Assembly (NCBI RefSeq): GCF_019375555.1
Contig: NZ_JAHXDN010000002.1
Location: 620,001 to 684,000 of the forward strand
Length of the DNA stretch: 64,000 bases
DNA from: Roseobacter insulae
GTDB lineage: Bacteria; Pseudomonadota; Alphaproteobacteria; Rhodobacterales; Rhodobacteraceae
Direction: 5' to 3'
Part shown: one piece after another, positions 17,341-27,695 of the stretch
How the letters are laid out: every line of letters starts with the position of its first letter
How positions within the stretch are numbered: position 1 is the stretch's first letter
Notes under the pieces: model-generated
What the model was told of the DNA's origin: nothing
The model's input: only the letters and a program-made list of their open reading frames with translations
Database searches by the model: none
Program-made: the position numbers and the translations under genes

Positions 17341-19500
17341 TCAGGCAAAGACCGAGGCAAAGGCCCCGCGGTAAAGAGTTGCAAGACCATCCAGCGGCGC
17401 CGAGGCGGCCCCGAAGGTCACCGCATCGCCGCCGAAGCTGCCGACGGCGGCCAGCGACACCCCGGCACTCTGCGCCGCCGCCATCAGCGCCTCCGCCGCC
17501 GGCGGGGCGCAGGCGATCAGATAGCGGCCCTGGTCCTCTCCAAAAAGCGTTTTCGTGTCGTCAGTCTCAAGCTGGACGCCGATGCCTGCCTTTTCGGACA
17601 ATTCGAAAGCGGCCAGCGCCATGCCTCCGTCAGAGAGATCGGTGCAGGCCGCGACAAGGCCCCGGTTTTCCCGGATGAAATCGCCGTGCGCCGCCTCGGT
17701 CGCCAGATCCACGGGCGGTGCTGTGCCCTCGGCGCGGTCGAAGACCTCGGCCAGCAGGGCGGATTGTCCCAGATGCCCGGTGGTTTCCCCCAGCACCAGC
17801 GCCACATGACCCTCGCGCACATCGCAGCCGATGATCTCGGCCACATCGGCGATCAGGCCCACGGCGCCAATGGTCGGCGTGGGCAGGATCGCCGCGCCGT
17901 CGGTCTCGTTGTAGAGCGAGACATTGCCCGACACGATGGGCATATCCAGCGCATCGACAGCCGCCCCGATGCCCTGGATTGCGCCCACGAACTGCCCCAT
18001 GATCCGGGGCTTTTCCGGATTACCGAAGTTCATGTTGTCGGTGGTGGCCAGCGGTTTCGCCCCCACCGCCGTCAGATTGCGATAGGCTTCGGCCACCGCC
18101 TGCTTGCCGCCCTCGACCGGATCGGCCTTGACGTAGCGCGGCGTCACGTCGGAGGTGAAGGCCAGTGCCTTGTCGGAGCCATGCACCCGCACGATGCCCG
18201 CGCCCAGCCCGGGAATGCGCACGGTATCTGCCATCACCATGGTATCGTACTGCCGGTACACCCATGCCTTGGAAGCGTAGTTCGGGCTGCTGATCAGCGC
18301 CTTGAGCCCCTCGATGGGATCAACTGTCAGGGTCTCGCTGAACGGGGCCGCCGGTGGCGTTGGCTCCCACGGGCGGTCGTACTCGGGAGCTGTGCCGGCG
18401 AGTGTCTTGAGCGGCAGATCTGCCTTGACCTCACCTTTATGCACGATCAGGAAGCGGTCTTCGGCAATGGTTTCGCCGACGATGGCAAAGTCGAGGTCCC
18501 ATTTGTCGAAAACCGCCTTGGCCTCGGCTTCCAGGTCCGGGCGCAATACCATCAGCATCCGCTCCTGCGACTCCGACAGCATCATTTCATAGGCTGTCAT
18601 CTCTTCTTCGCGCACCGGCACGTTTTCCAGATCAAGCCGCACACCGAGATTGCCCTTGTCCCCCATCTCCACGGCGGAGCAGGTCAGCCCGGCCGCCCCC
18701 ATATCCTGAATGGAAATCACCGCGCCGGTCTTCATCAGCTCCAGCGTGGCTTCCATCAGGCGCTTTTCCGTGAATGGGTCACCCACCTGCACGGTGGGGC
18801 GTTTCTCTTCGATGGTGTCGTCAAATTCAGCAGAGGCCATGGTGGCCCCGCCCACGCCGTCACGCCCGGTCTTGGCCCCCAGATACACGACCGGCATGCC
18901 GACCCCGGAAGCCGCCGAATAGAAAATCTTGTCCGCATCCGCGAGACCAGCGGCGAAAGCATTCACCAGGCAATTGCCGTTATAGGCCGGATCAAAGCGC
19001 ACTTCGCCGCCCACGGTGGGCACGCCAAAGCAATTGCCGTAACCGCCGATACCCTCGACCACCCCGTTCACCAGTTGCCGGGTCTTGGGGTGCGACGGGT
19101 CGCCGAAACTCAGCGAGTTCATCGCCGCGATGGGCCGTGCGCCCATGGTAAACACGTCGCGCAGAATGCCACCCACACCGGTGGCCGCGCCCTGGTAGGG
19201 TTCGATGTAGCTGGGGTGGTTGTGGCTTTCCATCTTGAAGACGACCGCCTGACCGTCGCCGATGTCGACCACACCGGCATTCTCACCGGGGCCGCAAATG
19301 ACCTGCGGGCCGGAGGTGGGCAGCGTGCGCAGCCATTTCTTGGAGGATTTGTAGGAACAGTGCTCGTTCCACATGGCCGAGAAAATGCCCAGCTCCGTGA
19401 AACTCGGTTCACGGCCGACGATGTCGAGAATGCGCTCATATTCATCCGGACTCAGGCCGTGGCTGGCAATCAATTCCGGTGTTATGGCAGGTTCAGTCAT
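17341..19500 (-). CDS. purL: Phosphoribosylformylglycinamidine synthase subunit PurL
   Basis: Starting at ATG 19500 ([15 protein letters not shown]) the product is 719 residues, the small PurL form that works with separate PurS and PurQ subunits. [12 protein letters not shown] holds the catalytic His of Pur[25 protein letters not shown] the ATP-binding signature, and the second half repeats the AIR-synthase-like fold. It converts FGAR to FGAM in purine synthesis. A longer frame to 19587 exists but lacks homology-like sequence. purQ and purS are not in the window. Confidence 0.97.
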   Translation of the reverse strand: MTEPAITPELIASHGLSPDEYERILDIVGREPSFTELGIFSAMWNEHCSYKSSKKWLRTLPTSGPQVICGPGENAGVVDIGDGQAVVFKMESHNHPSYIEPYQGAATGVGGILRDVFTMGARPIAAMNSLSFGDPSHPKTRQLVNGVVEGIGGYGNCFGVPTVGGEVRFDPAYNGNCLVNAFAAGLADADKIFYSAASGVGMPVVYLGAKTGRDGVGGATMASAEFDDTIEEKRPTVQVGDPFTEKRLMEATLELMKTGAVISIQDMGAAGLTCSAVEMGDKGNLGVRLDLENVPVREEEMTAYEMMLSESQERMLMVLRPDLEAEAKAVFDKWDLDFAIVGETIAEDRFLIVHKGEVKADLPLKTLAGTAPEYDRPWEPTPPAAPFSETLTVDPIEGLKALISSPNYASKAWVYRQYDTMVMADTVRIPGLGAGIVRVHGSDKALAFTSDVTPRYVKADPVEGGKQAVAEAYRNLTAVGAKPLATTDNMNFGNPEKPRIMGQFVGAIQGIGAAVDALDMPIVSGNVSLYNETDGAAILPTPTIGAVGLIADVAEIIGCDVREGHVALVLGETTGHLGQSALLAEVFDRAEGTAPPVDLATEAAHGDFIRENRGLVAACTDLSDGGMALAAFELSEKAGIGVQLETDDTKTLFGEDQGRYLIACAPPAAEALMAAAQSAGVSLAAVGSFGGDAVTFGAASAPLDGLATLYRGAFASVFA

Positions 19501-19809
19501 CGCGTGGCCCCCAGTCGCAATTGTTGCGATGTCTTTAGAGGAAGGGACCTGTGGGGAAAAGGGGCAAAGCCCGTGCGGACAGCGCAAAACGCGCCGTTGA
19601 AAATGCGCTGCGCCGGATCACATTCCGGGCGGCGAAAAAAAAGGCCGAGCACGAAGCTCGGCCAAGTCCAACAGGGAGGTATGAAGGCAGATGCAGGGCA
19701 TCCGCGCCTTCAAGAGATCAAATAAGTAGCGACCTGCACACGATCAAGGCTGAATCTTAACGCCCGGCAGCATGTCCGATATGCAATAAATGCATAGCTC
19801 GCCGGGGGA
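19501..19809. other. Gap between purL and the LysR gene: terminator plus possible small RNA
   Basis: No convincing protein gene. The minus strand carries an ACCTCCCT anti-Shine-Dalgarno stretch (19680-19673) followed by a strong U-rich terminator at 19663-19634, the layout of a short regulatory RNA. Closer to the LysR stop are nested inverted repeats: CCCGGC/GCCGGG (19763-19768, 19801-19806) around TATGCA/TGCATA (19780-19785, 19791-19796). A 14-codon plus-strand frame at 19681-19725 has its GGAGG only one base from the ATG and is unlikely to be translated. Confidence 0.35.
19634..19663 (-). terminator. Rho-independent terminator, minus strand
   Basis: Perfect 8-bp stem GGCCGAGC/GCTCGGCC (19643-19650 with 19656-19663), five-base loop, and an eight-base A run at 19635-19642 that reads as U8 on the minus strand. 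It would end transcripts coming from the LysR gene or from a small RNA, insulating purL. Confidence 0.85.
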
Positions 19810-20715
19810 TCAGGACTTTTGCTTTTCTCTCAGCTGTTTGCGGTAGGTTATGATCTCTTCCTGCACGAAGTCCTTGAAAGCGGAGACACGCTGAGAATGC
19901 CGCAACTCCTCCGGATATGCGAGGAAAACAGGCACATCTGCCGACTCAAGGTCGGGAAGCACCTGTACGAGGTCGGGAAAATCCTCGGTCACGTAGTCCG
20001 GCAGCACACCGATTCCCAGGTTGTTCAGCACGCTTTGCAGGACACCGTAGTAGTTGTTCACCGTGAGCAGTGACCGGATTTCATAGGTCATGAGGTGTTG
20101 AACGAGGTTGCGTCCGGCGCCAACCTGATTGCTGTCGATGTTTTGGCAGATCAGCCGATGATCCTCGATGTCTTCGATGTCGCGCGGTGTGCCGTTCTCC
20201 GCCAGGTAATCCGGGGTCGCGTAGAGACACATGCGGATCATCATCAGCTTTTTGCGGATCAGATCGGCCTGGCTGGGCTCTTTCATGCGGATTGCCACAT
20301 CCGCTTCGCGCATCGGCAGATCCAGCACGCGTTCTTCCAGCATCAGGTCGACCTTGAGGTCAGGGTAGTTCTCGTAGAGCTTCGGCAGTCGCGGCGCGAG
20401 CCACAGCGTGCCGAACCCGGTTGTGGTGGTCACGCGCAATTCGCCGAACACTTCTTCTTCGCTGTCGCGAATCCGGGCGGAGGCGGTGTCCAGCCGTTTG
20501 GACATGGCGGAGGTCGCATCGAACAGCAACTCGCCCTGTTCGGTCAGGATCAGGCCACGCGCATGGCGGTGAAACAGCGTCGCATTCAGGGATTCCTCAA
20601 GACCTCTGATCTGTCGGCTCACCGCCGATTGCGACAGGTTCAGCTTGTCACCCGCATGCGTCAGGGACCCGGCATCCGCCACCGCGTGAAAAATTCTCAG
20701 CTTGTCCCAATCCAT
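19810..20715 (-). CDS. LysR-family transcriptional regulator
   Basis: Taking ATG 20715 (MDWDKLRIFHAVADAG) gives 301 residues, normal for LysR. The winged helix is at about 3-60 (GSLTHAGDKLNLSQSAVSRQIRGLEE), followed by a periplasmic-binding-protein-like effector domain. A GGAA six bases before the ATG supports this start over the longer frame to 20805. It is divergent from the indolepyruvate oxidoreductase gene, 174 bp away, which it may regulate. The effector is unknown. Confidence 0.9.
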   Translation of the reverse strand: MDWDKLRIFHAVADAGSLTHAGDKLNLSQSAVSRQIRGLEESLNATLFHRHARGLILTEQGELLFDATSAMSKRLDTASARIRDSEEEVFGELRVTTTTGFGTLWLAPRLPKLYENYPDLKVDLMLEERVLDLPMREADVAIRMKEPSQADLIRKKLMMIRMCLYATPDYLAENGTPRDIEDIEDHRLICQNIDSNQVGAGRNLVQHLMTYEIRSLLTVNNYYGVLQSVLNNLGIGVLPDYVTEDFPDLVQVLPDLESADVPVFLAYPEELRHSQRVSAFKDFVQEEIITYRKQLREKQKS

Positions 20716-20820
20716 ATTGCATTCCATGTAAATCGTTAACGCCGTGGTAGCGGTATCCGGGGCTGAAATACAGTAGAGCGCGCCGCAAAAGCTCTGGAAT
20801 TTCAAAATAACCCCTATACG

Positions 20821-20848
20821 GGTCAGCTTTTATGACCTATTATTGGTC
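20821..20848. promoter_or_regulatory. Overlapping GGTC/GACC dyads in the LysR / oxidoreductase divergent region
   Basis: GGTCA (20821-20825), TGACC (20833-20837) and GGTC (20845-20848) are spaced at 12-bp steps, forming GGTCA-N7-TGACC and GACC-N7-GGTC dyads. This fits the T-N11-A style symmetry of LysR sites and lies 42-69 bp before the start at 20890. Functional assignment is inferred. Confidence 0.45.
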
Positions 20849-20889
20849 TAAATCTGTGCAACACTGACCGAGCGCTGGGGAGGCGATCG

Positions 20890-23800
20890 ATGAGCACTCA
20901 GAAAATATCGCTGAATGACCGTTATGACCTGAACAAGAACACGGTGCTGTTGAACGGCACGCAGGCCCTTGTGCGCCTGATGATGATGCAGAAGGTCCGC
21001 GACACCGCCGCCGGGCTGAATACCGCCGGTCTGGTCACCGGCTACCGGGGATCCCCCCTGGGCGCGGTCGATATGCAGATGCAACGCGCCCTCAAACCGC
21101 TGACCGAACACGCCATCACGTTCCAGGCGGGCCTGAACGAGGATCTTGCTGCGACGGCCCTCTGGGGCAGTCAGCAGGCCGAACTGCGCGGCGAGGGAAA
21201 ATATGACGGCGTTTTCGGCCTCTGGTACGGCAAGGGGCCGGGGGTTGACCGCTCCGGCGACGTGATGCGGCACGCCAATATGGCGGGCAGCGCCCGGAAC
21301 GGCGGTGTGTTGATGGCGATGGGCGATGACCATACCGGCGAAAGCTCGACCGTTCTGCACCAGTCTGAATGGGCGATGGTGGACGCCTATATGCCTGTGG
21401 TCAGCCCCGCCGGGGTGCAGGAGATCCTGGATTACGGGCTCTACGGCTTTGCGCTCAGCCGGTTCTCTGGTCTCTGGGTCGGTCTGAAGACCATGAAAGA
21501 CACGGTCGAGGCGACCTCCGTGGTGGATGGAAACCCGACACGGCTGAGCTTTGTCACGCCAGACTTCAAGATGCCCGAAGGCGGGCTGAACATCCGCCTG
21601 ATCGACACCCCGCACGAGCAAGAAGCGCGAATGATTGACCACAAGCGCTTTGCCGCCGAGGCCTTCAGCCATGCCAACAAGATGGACAAGCGCATATGGG
21701 GCAAGGCGGGTGCCAAGATCGGGTTCGTGGCCGCCGGCAAGAACTGGCTGGATCTTGAGCACGCGCTGACGCTTTTGAACATCGACGCGCCCGAGGCTGA
21801 CCGTCTGGGCATCACCACCTACAAGGTGGGGCAGACTTTCCCGCTCGACATGGAGGGGTTCCACGACTGGGCCGAAGGGCTCGACCTGATCGTCGTGGTT
21901 GAGGAAAAGCGCAAGCTGATCGAGGTGCAGATCAAGGAGGCGATCTTTGACGACCGGCGCGGGCGCCGGGTTTACGGATGGTACAAAGGCGGGGCCGGTG
22001 GCATGCACCGCGACGAGCTGTTCCCGACGCGCGGCGCGCTCGACCCGATCATGATCGCGGAGAAGCTGGGAGAAATCCTGATCGAAGAAGGGCGTGATAA
22101 CGAGAGGTTACGTGCCGGTCTTGAAGTTCTCGAAGACGCCCGCAGGAATGACAACGCGGAAGATATCGCGGCGCGTTTGCCCTATTTCTGCTCGGGATGT
22201 CCGCACAATACCTCGACGCGGCTGCCCGACGGGTCGCGCGCCTATGCAGGCATCGGCTGCCACTATATGGTGCAGTGGATGGACCGCGAAACCACGGGCT
22301 TCACGCATATGGGGGGCGAGGGCGCAAACTGGATCGGCGAAGCGCCGTTTTCCACCCGCGAGCATGTGTTTCAGAACCTCGGCGATGGCACCTACAACCA
22401 TTCCGGCGTGCAGGCCATCCGGGCCGCGCTGAACGCGAAAACCAATATCACCTACAAGATCCTCTACAATGATGCCGTCGCCATGACCGGCGGTCAGCAC
22501 AACGAGGGCGATTTGGACGCGCCGCGGATCGTCAGGGAATTGCAGGCCATGGGCGTGCCCCATATCGCGGTGGTCTACGACGAGAAAGAGGCGGTCGATC
22601 TGTCTGCTTTCAAGGGGGTCGAAGTCCACGAAAGAGCGTCTTTGCAAACGGTGCAGGAGCGGTTTGCAAAGACCCCCGGCGTGTCCGCGATCGTCTACAT
22701 CCAGACCTGTGCTGCCGAAAAACGCCGGCGTCGCAAGCGGGGGCTGTTTCCGGACCCTGACAAGCGGGTGTTCATCAACACGGACGTGTGTGAAGGCTGT
22801 GGCGATTGTGGCGTTCAATCCAACTGTGTTTCAATCGTGCCGCAGGAAACGGAGCTGGGGCGCAAGCGGGCGATTGATCAATCCTCCTGCAACAAGGATT
22901 TCAGTTGCCTCAAAGGCTTCTGCCCATCGTTTGTGACGCTGGAAGGCGCGAAGGTGCGCAAGGACCCCACGACCACGCTGGACATCCCGAACCTGCCGCA
23001 GCCCGCGCTGCCGGCAATCGATGGCACCTGGAACGTCGTGATCACCGGGGTCGGGGGCACCGGCGTCGTGACTATCGGCGCGGTGATGGCGCAGGCGGCG
23101 CACATCGACGGCAAGGGCGCGGGAATGATGGAGATGGCCGGCCTCGCGCAAAAGGGCGGCGCGGTGCATATTCACTGCCGCTTGGCGGAAAAACCCGGCG
23201 ACATCACTGCGATACGTGTCGCGACCGGTGAGGCCGACGCGCTGATCGGCGGCGATCTGGTGGTGTCCGCAGGGGCGAAAACCCTCGGCCTGACGCGCGG
23301 GGGGCGCACCGGTGCGGTTGTGAACAGCCACGAGATCATTACCGGCGACTTCACCCGTGACACGGAATTCCGACTCCCCAGTGAACGGCTGTCACTGGCG
23401 TTGCAGGCGCGGCTGAAAGACCGGGTCGACCTCTTCGATGCCTCCGAGCTTGCCAAGGCCACGCTGGGCGATTCGATCTTTTCCAACATGATGATTTTTG
23501 GCGCCGCGTGGCAGCGGGGGCTGGTGCCGCTGTCGTTTGATGCGATCAGTGAGGCGATCAAGCTCAACGGAGCCGCGGTGGAGCGCAATCTGCGCGCCTT
23601 CGAGATCGGACGGTGGGCGGTGCTGAACCCCGCGGAGGCCGCGGCGCTGTTGCAGCCCAGGGTGATCAAGCTGCCGCAGACGCCGGAGGAAAAAATTGCC
23701 TTCCGCGAGGCACATCTGACCGCCTACCAAAGCAGGCGGCTGGCCAAACGGTACCGCCGGTTGCTTGATACGATCCCGGATCAAGAGGTCAGGCAGGCGG

Positions 23801-24306
23801 CGGCAGAAGGTTATCATAAACTGCTGTCCTACAAGGATGAATACGAAGTGGCGCGGTTGCTTTTGACCAGTCGGGAAAAGGCTGCCGCTGAGTTTGACGG
23901 TGATTTCAAGATGACCTTCAACCTGGCGCCGCCGATGCTGTCCAAAACAGGACCGGACGGACGGCCGATGAAACGCACCTTCGGACCCTGGCTCGAAAAA
24001 CCCCTGCGGGTGCTCGCGAAATTCAAGCGTCTGCGCGGCACGCCGTTCGATCCCTTTGGATATACCGCCGAGCGCCGTATGGAGCGCGCGCTGATCAGGC
24101 AATATGAACGCGATCTGGCAACTGTGCTGCCTTTGCTGACCGAGAGCACGGGGCCAGCGATTGCGGCACTTGCGGAATTGCCCATGCAGATCAAGGGGTT
24201 CGGCCCCGTCAAACAGCTCAACGAGGCCAAGGCGGCAAAACGGCGCGAAGAATTGCTTGCAGTGATACAGGCCGGGGGGGCAGATACCGCCAAAGCGGCC
24301 GAGTAG
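20890..24306 (+). CDS. Indolepyruvate ferredoxin oxidoreductase, fused single-chain form
   Basis: At 1138 residues this is the fused type of 2-oxoacid:ferredoxin oxidoreductase. The N-terminal half carries the TPP-enzyme regions (TGYRGSPLGAVD, AGIGCHYM, NDAVAMTGGQHNEGD). A 4Fe-4S-type cluster motif, CEGCGDCGVQSNC, lies at about 633-646 with further cysteines to CNKDFSCLKGFCPS. The C-terminal third has the gamma-domain loop GVGGTGVVTIGAVMAQAA. The family oxidatively decarboxylates indolepyruvate and other aryl-pyruvates from aromatic amino acid transamination to acyl-CoA. GGGGAGG precedes the ATG. It is divergent from a LysR gene. Confidence 0.93.
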   Translation: MSTQKISLNDRYDLNKNTVLLNGTQALVRLMMMQKVRDTAAGLNTAGLVTGYRGSPLGAVDMQMQRALKPLTEHAITFQAGLNEDLAATALWGSQQAELRGEGKYDGVFGLWYGKGPGVDRSGDVMRHANMAGSARNGGVLMAMGDDHTGESSTVLHQSEWAMVDAYMPVVSPAGVQEILDYGLYGFALSRFSGLWVGLKTMKDTVEATSVVDGNPTRLSFVTPDFKMPEGGLNIRLIDTPHEQEARMIDHKRFAAEAFSHANKMDKRIWGKAGAKIGFVAAGKNWLDLEHALTLLNIDAPEADRLGITTYKVGQTFPLDMEGFHDWAEGLDLIVVVEEKRKLIEVQIKEAIFDDRRGRRVYGWYKGGAGGMHRDELFPTRGALDPIMIAEKLGEILIEEGRDNERLRAGLEVLEDARRNDNAEDIAARLPYFCSGCPHNTSTRLPDGSRAYAGIGCHYMVQWMDRETTGFTHMGGEGANWIGEAPFSTREHVFQNLGDGTYNHSGVQAIRAALNAKTNITYKILYNDAVAMTGGQHNEGDLDAPRIVRELQAMGVPHIAVVYDEKEAVDLSAFKGVEVHERASLQTVQERFAKTPGVSAIVYIQTCAAEKRRRRKRGLFPDPDKRVFINTDVCEGCGDCGVQSNCVSIVPQETELGRKRAIDQSSCNKDFSCLKGFCPSFVTLEGAKVRKDPTTTLDIPNLPQPALPAIDGTWNVVITGVGGTGVVTIGAVMAQAAHIDGKGAGMMEMAGLAQKGGAVHIHCRLAEKPGDITAIRVATGEADALIGGDLVVSAGAKTLGLTRGGRTGAVVNSHEIITGDFTRDTEFRLPSERLSLALQARLKDRVDLFDASELAKATLGDSIFSNMMIFGAAWQRGLVPLSFDAISEAIKLNGAAVERNLRAFEIGRWAVLNPAEAAALLQPRVIKLPQTPEEKIAFREAHLTAYQSRRLAKRYRRLLDTIPDQEVRQAAAEGYHKLLSYKDEYEVARLLLTSREKAAAEFDGDFKMTFNLAPPMLSKTGPDGRPMKRTFGPWLEKPLRVLAKFKRLRGTPFDPFGYTAERRMERALIRQYERDLATVLPLLTESTGPAIAALAELPMQIKGFGPVKQLNEAKAAKRREELLAVIQAGGADTAKAAE

Positions 24307-24384
24307 GCGTCATGGCACCGTCATATTTTCCGGGTATCGCATTTTGCCAGAACCGTCGCCGGCCACGGATTTTTGGAGACTTCA

Positions 24385-25266
24385 ATGGGGATGATGCGCC
24401 CGAATATCGCCCGTGATATCAGCTATTCCTATTCGGCCGAAACCAAGGGCGGGCGCGCCCTCATCCGCTTGATGGAAAACAGCACCGGACGGTTGCGCCT
24501 GATCAAGCGGGCTGAGGGCTACGAATCCGAAGTCGCTGCGGGCCGGGACTTCTTCGAGGTGATGGTGGAGCGCTACGGGCTGACGCTCGACATTGTCTCC
24601 GGCGCCTTGGAGAACGTGCCGTGCGCCGGCCCGCTGATCCTGATCGCCAACCATCCCTACGGCATCCTGGACGGGCTGATCATGGGGCACATCCTCGCGC
24701 ATACCCGGGGCGATTTCCGCATCCTTGCGAATTCGGTTTTCCGCAAAGCCGAAGATCTGAACCGCATCATCCTGCCCATCAGTTTCGACGATACCAGGGA
24801 GGCGATGGCTCTTAATATCGCCACGCGTAGGACGGCGTTGAAATACCTCGCGGATGAAGGTGCCATCGGGATATTTCCGGGCGGGACAGTCAGCACCGCG
24901 GCGCGACCTTTCTCGCGCCCGATGGATCCCGGCTGGCGCAGCTTCACCGCGCGGATGATCGCGAAATCCAACGCGACCGTGCTGCCGTTATTCTTTGACG
25001 GCCACACCAGCCGGATGTTTCAGATCGCCAGCCACATGCACGCCACCCTGCGCATGGGGTTGCTGATCAAGGAGTTCGGCAAACGGGTGGATACGCCGGT
25101 TCGCCTGTGTGTCGGCGCGCCGATTGGGCGTGACGTTCTGGACCCACTCGCAAAAGATAGCAAAGCGATGATGGATTTCCTCCGAAAAGCAACGTATGAG
25201 CTGTCACCAGATCCTCGGAAGTTTTTCGATCTGGGGTATGAATTCGAGGAACGGCACCGGACCTGA
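24385..25266 (+). CDS. Lysophospholipid acyltransferase family protein (PlsC-like)
   Basis: The ATG at 24385 has GGAG six bases upstream and gives 293 residues; the TTG at 24373 would add four. IANHPYGILDGLIMGHIL is the acyltransferase block I with an NHP-x4-D variant of the usual HX4D motif, and GAIGIFPGGTVSTA is block III. Such enzymes transfer acyl groups to lysophosphatidate or to ornithine-lipid precursors. There is no clear transmembrane segment; probably membrane-associated. The exact acceptor is unresolved. Confidence 0.85.
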   Translation: MGMMRPNIARDISYSYSAETKGGRALIRLMENSTGRLRLIKRAEGYESEVAAGRDFFEVMVERYGLTLDIVSGALENVPCAGPLILIANHPYGILDGLIMGHILAHTRGDFRILANSVFRKAEDLNRIILPISFDDTREAMALNIATRRTALKYLADEGAIGIFPGGTVSTAARPFSRPMDPGWRSFTARMIAKSNATVLPLFFDGHTSRMFQIASHMHATLRMGLLIKEFGKRVDTPVRLCVGAPIGRDVLDPLAKDSKAMMDFLRKATYELSPDPRKFFDLGYEFEERHRT

Positions 25267-25293
25267 CGGGGTGCCATTGGGGCACCGGGCGCG

Positions 25294-26103
25294 ATGGCGG
25301 TAGGCATTTTTGATAGCGGATTGGGCGGTCTGACCGTGCTGGATGCGGTTGAAAAACGGCTGCCTGAGGTGCCGTTTGTTTATCTGGCCGACAGCGCGCA
25401 TGCGCCCTACGGTGTGCGGACAGCCGACGATATCTTCGACCTGACATGTTCCGCGGTCACGCGGCTTTTTGAGGCGGGATGCGATCTGGTGATTCTGGCC
25501 TGCAATACCGCGTCGGCCGCAGCGCTTCGGCGCATGCAGGAATCGTGGGTTCCCGCCGACAAGCGCGTCTTGGGCGTATTTGTGCCACTGATCGAAGCAA
25601 TGACGGAGCGGCAATGGGGCGACAATTCGCCCCCGAGAGAGGTTGCGGTTAAACATGTGGCCCTGTTTGCGACGCCTGCAACCGTTGCGAGCCGCGCCTT
25701 TCAGCGAGAGCTCGCCTTCAGGGCGATCGGCGTCGATGTCGAGGCGCAAGCCTGTGGCGGCGTGGTCGACGCGATCGAGGACGGTGACATGATATTGGCC
25801 GAAGCGCTGGTGCGCAGCCATGTCGATGCGCTGAAGCGGAAGATGCCTGACCCGGATGCCGCGATATTGGGCTGCACACATTACCCTCTGATGGAAGGCT
25901 ATTTTCAGGATGCATTGGGCAGCGATGTCCGGGTGTTCAGCCAGGCCTCGCTGGTGGCTGAAAGTCTTGCGGATTATCTGGTCCGTCATCCGGATATGGG
26001 TGGGACCGGAGACAGCGCATTCCTGACGACGGGCGATCCCCGCAAGGTCTCCGACCGCGCGACACAGTTCTTGCGACGACAGATTACCTTTCAATCCGCC
26101 TGA
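25294..26103 (+). CDS. murI: Glutamate racemase
   Basis: The 269-residue product starts [16 protein letters not shown]. Both catalytic cysteines are visible: Cys70 in [10 protein letters not shown] and Cys194 in LGCTHYPLM, with DSGLGG at the N-terminus. It makes D-glutamate for peptidoglycan. The next gene, argC, starts 33 bp after its stop, so the two are likely co-transcribed. Confidence 0.94.
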   Translation: MAVGIFDSGLGGLTVLDAVEKRLPEVPFVYLADSAHAPYGVRTADDIFDLTCSAVTRLFEAGCDLVILACNTASAAALRRMQESWVPADKRVLGVFVPLIEAMTERQWGDNSPPREVAVKHVALFATPATVASRAFQRELAFRAIGVDVEAQACGGVVDAIEDGDMILAEALVRSHVDALKRKMPDPDAAILGCTHYPLMEGYFQDALGSDVRVFSQASLVAESLADYLVRHPDMGGTGDSAFLTTGDPRKVSDRATQFLRRQITFQSA

Positions 26104-26136
26104 GCTTTGCAAACGTCTTCGATACGGAATTCATCC

Positions 26137-27165
26137 ATGACTTACTCCATCGCCATCCTCGGGGCCTCTGGCTATACCGGGGCAGAACTGATCCGGTTGA
26201 TCGCCGGACACCCGCATCTTGCCATCAGCGCTCTTGGCGCAAACTCCAAAGCAGGGAAAACCATCGCAGAGGTCTTTCCCCATCTGCGGCATCTTGAGTT
26301 GCCAGCTCTTTTGCAAATTGACCAGATTGACTTTGCAAATATTGATCTGTGTTTCTGTGCCCTGCCGCATAAGACCAGCCAGCAGGTTGTCGCGGCGCTG
26401 CCCGCGGATTTGAAGATCGTTGATCTGAGCGCGGATTTCCGGCTGCGCGACCCCGATGCGTACAAAAAATGGTACGGCAACGAGCACGCCGCCGTAGACC
26501 AGCAACACGAAGCCGTCTACGGCCTGACCGAGTTCTACCGTGAACAGATCGCCCCCGCCCGGTTGGTGGCCGGAACGGGATGCAACGCGGCCACGGGCCA
26601 GTTTGTTCTGCGGCCGCTTGTTGTCGCCGGGATCATCGACCTGGACGAGATCATTCTCGACCTGAAATGCGCGGTATCCGGCGCAGGTCGCAGTCTGAAG
26701 GAAAACCTGCTGCACGCGGAGCTCTCCGAGGGGTATCACGCCTATGCCGTGGGGGGCACGCATCGGCACCTGGGTGAATTTGATCAGGAATTCAGTGCCT
26801 TGGCGGGGCGGCCTGTCCAGGTCCAGTTCACGCCGCATCTCATTCCGGCCAATCGTGGTATCCTCGCGACTACCTATGTGAAAGGCGACCCTGACCGGAT
26901 TTACGAGACGTTGTGCGCCGCCTATGCGGATGAACCCTTTATCGAGGTTCTGCCGTTTGGCGAAACCCCAAGCACACATCACGTCCGCGGCTCAAACTAT
27001 TGCCATATCGGCGTGTCACGCGACCGGTTGCCCGGCCGTGCCATCATCACAGGGGCGCTCGATAACCTCACGAAAGGATCCAGCGGGCAGGCGTTGCAAA
27101 ACGCCAACCTGATGTTAGGTATTGAGGAGACAGAGGGGCTGACGATGGCGCCGCTTTTTCCATGA
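26137..27165 (+). CDS. argC: N-acetyl-gamma-glutamyl-phosphate reductase
   Basis: From ATG 26137 ([18 protein letters not shown]) the product is 342 residues. GASGYTG is the NADP-binding loop, Cys149 in GTGCNAATG is the catalytic cysteine, and [10 protein letters not shown] matches the His-containing substrate region. It reduces N-acetylglutamyl phosphate to the semialdehyde in arginine synthesis. GGAA lies seven bases before the start; ccmE begins six bases after the stop, so argC and ccmE are probably on one transcript. Confidence 0.96.
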   Translation: MTYSIAILGASGYTGAELIRLIAGHPHLAISALGANSKAGKTIAEVFPHLRHLELPALLQIDQIDFANIDLCFCALPHKTSQQVVAALPADLKIVDLSADFRLRDPDAYKKWYGNEHAAVDQQHEAVYGLTEFYREQIAPARLVAGTGCNAATGQFVLRPLVVAGIIDLDEIILDLKCAVSGAGRSLKENLLHAELSEGYHAYAVGGTHRHLGEFDQEFSALAGRPVQVQFTPHLIPANRGILATTYVKGDPDRIYETLCAAYADEPFIEVLPFGETPSTHHVRGSNYCHIGVSRDRLPGRAIITGALDNLTKGSSGQALQNANLMLGIEETEGLTMAPLFP

Positions 27166-27171
27166 GGACCA

Positions 27172-27615
27172 ATGAAAAGCCTTAAGAAACAACGCCGTAT
27201 CCAAGTCATCGCCGTCGCGGCGGTGGCTTTGGTGTTATCGACTGTGCTGATCGGGTACGCGATGCGCGATGGCATCAATTTCTTTCGTGCGCCAACCCAG
27301 GTGTTGGCGGAACCGCCCGCGCCATCCGAGGTGTTCCGCATCGGCGGGCTGGTGACCGAAGGCTCTCTGGTTCGCGGTCAGGGCAAGACAATTCAGTTCA
27401 GCGTTACCGACGGTGGCGCGACCGTGCCAGTGACCTACACGGGCGTTCTGCCGGATCTTTTCGAGGAAAACCAAGGCATGGTCGGAACCGGTCGTTACAT
27501 TAACGGCGTCTTTGAAGCTTCTGAAATACTTGCAAAACATGATGAAACATACATGCCAAAGGAAGTTGTCGACGCGCTGAAAGAGCAAGGCGTCTACAAG
27601 GAGCCGGAAGGGTAA
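27172..27615 (+). CDS. ccmE: Cytochrome c maturation heme chaperone CcmE
   Basis: The 147-residue protein has a basic N-terminus and one membrane anchor (about residues 11-28), then an OB-fold periplasmic domain. His123 and Tyr127 in KHDETYMP form the heme-attachment motif HxxxY. CcmE accepts heme from CcmCD and passes it to CcmFH for attachment to apocytochrome c. ccmF and ccmH follow, but only after an inserted lysis cassette. Confidence 0.95.
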   Translation: MKSLKKQRRIQVIAVAAVALVLSTVLIGYAMRDGINFFRAPTQVLAEPPAPSEVFRIGGLVTEGSLVRGQGKTIQFSVTDGGATVPVTYTGVLPDLFEENQGMVGTGRYINGVFEASEILAKHDETYMPKEVVDALKEQGVYKEPEG

Positions 27616-27648
27616 CAGCGTACGCTGCTCTCAGACCGAATTAACCAT
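27616..27648. promoter_or_regulatory. Palindrome and CtrA-like half-site upstream of the lysis cassette
   Basis: A perfect 12-bp palindrome CAGCGTACGCTG (27616-27627) starts right after the ccmE stop, and TTAACCAT, the CtrA half-site sequence known from Caulobacter-type regulation, occupies 27641-27648, 48 bp before the endolysin start. No second TTAA at N7 spacing is present, so this is a half-site at best. Confidence 0.4.
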
Positions 27649-27695
27649 TTCTAGCCCATTTTGTTCCCCGCAAAAGCGAACATATGGGGGCAAGG

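Noticed and set aside
17686-19725. Long 679-codon plus-strand frame
   Set aside because: Shadow of purL, rich in His/Arg/Gly as expected for an antisense frame of a GC-rich gene.
19681-19725. 14-codon frame MKADAGHPRLQEIK, with some likeness to the start of ribosomal protein L31
   Set aside because: GGAGG is only one base from the ATG, and the match covers too few residues; the same bases read better as part of a minus-strand small RNA.
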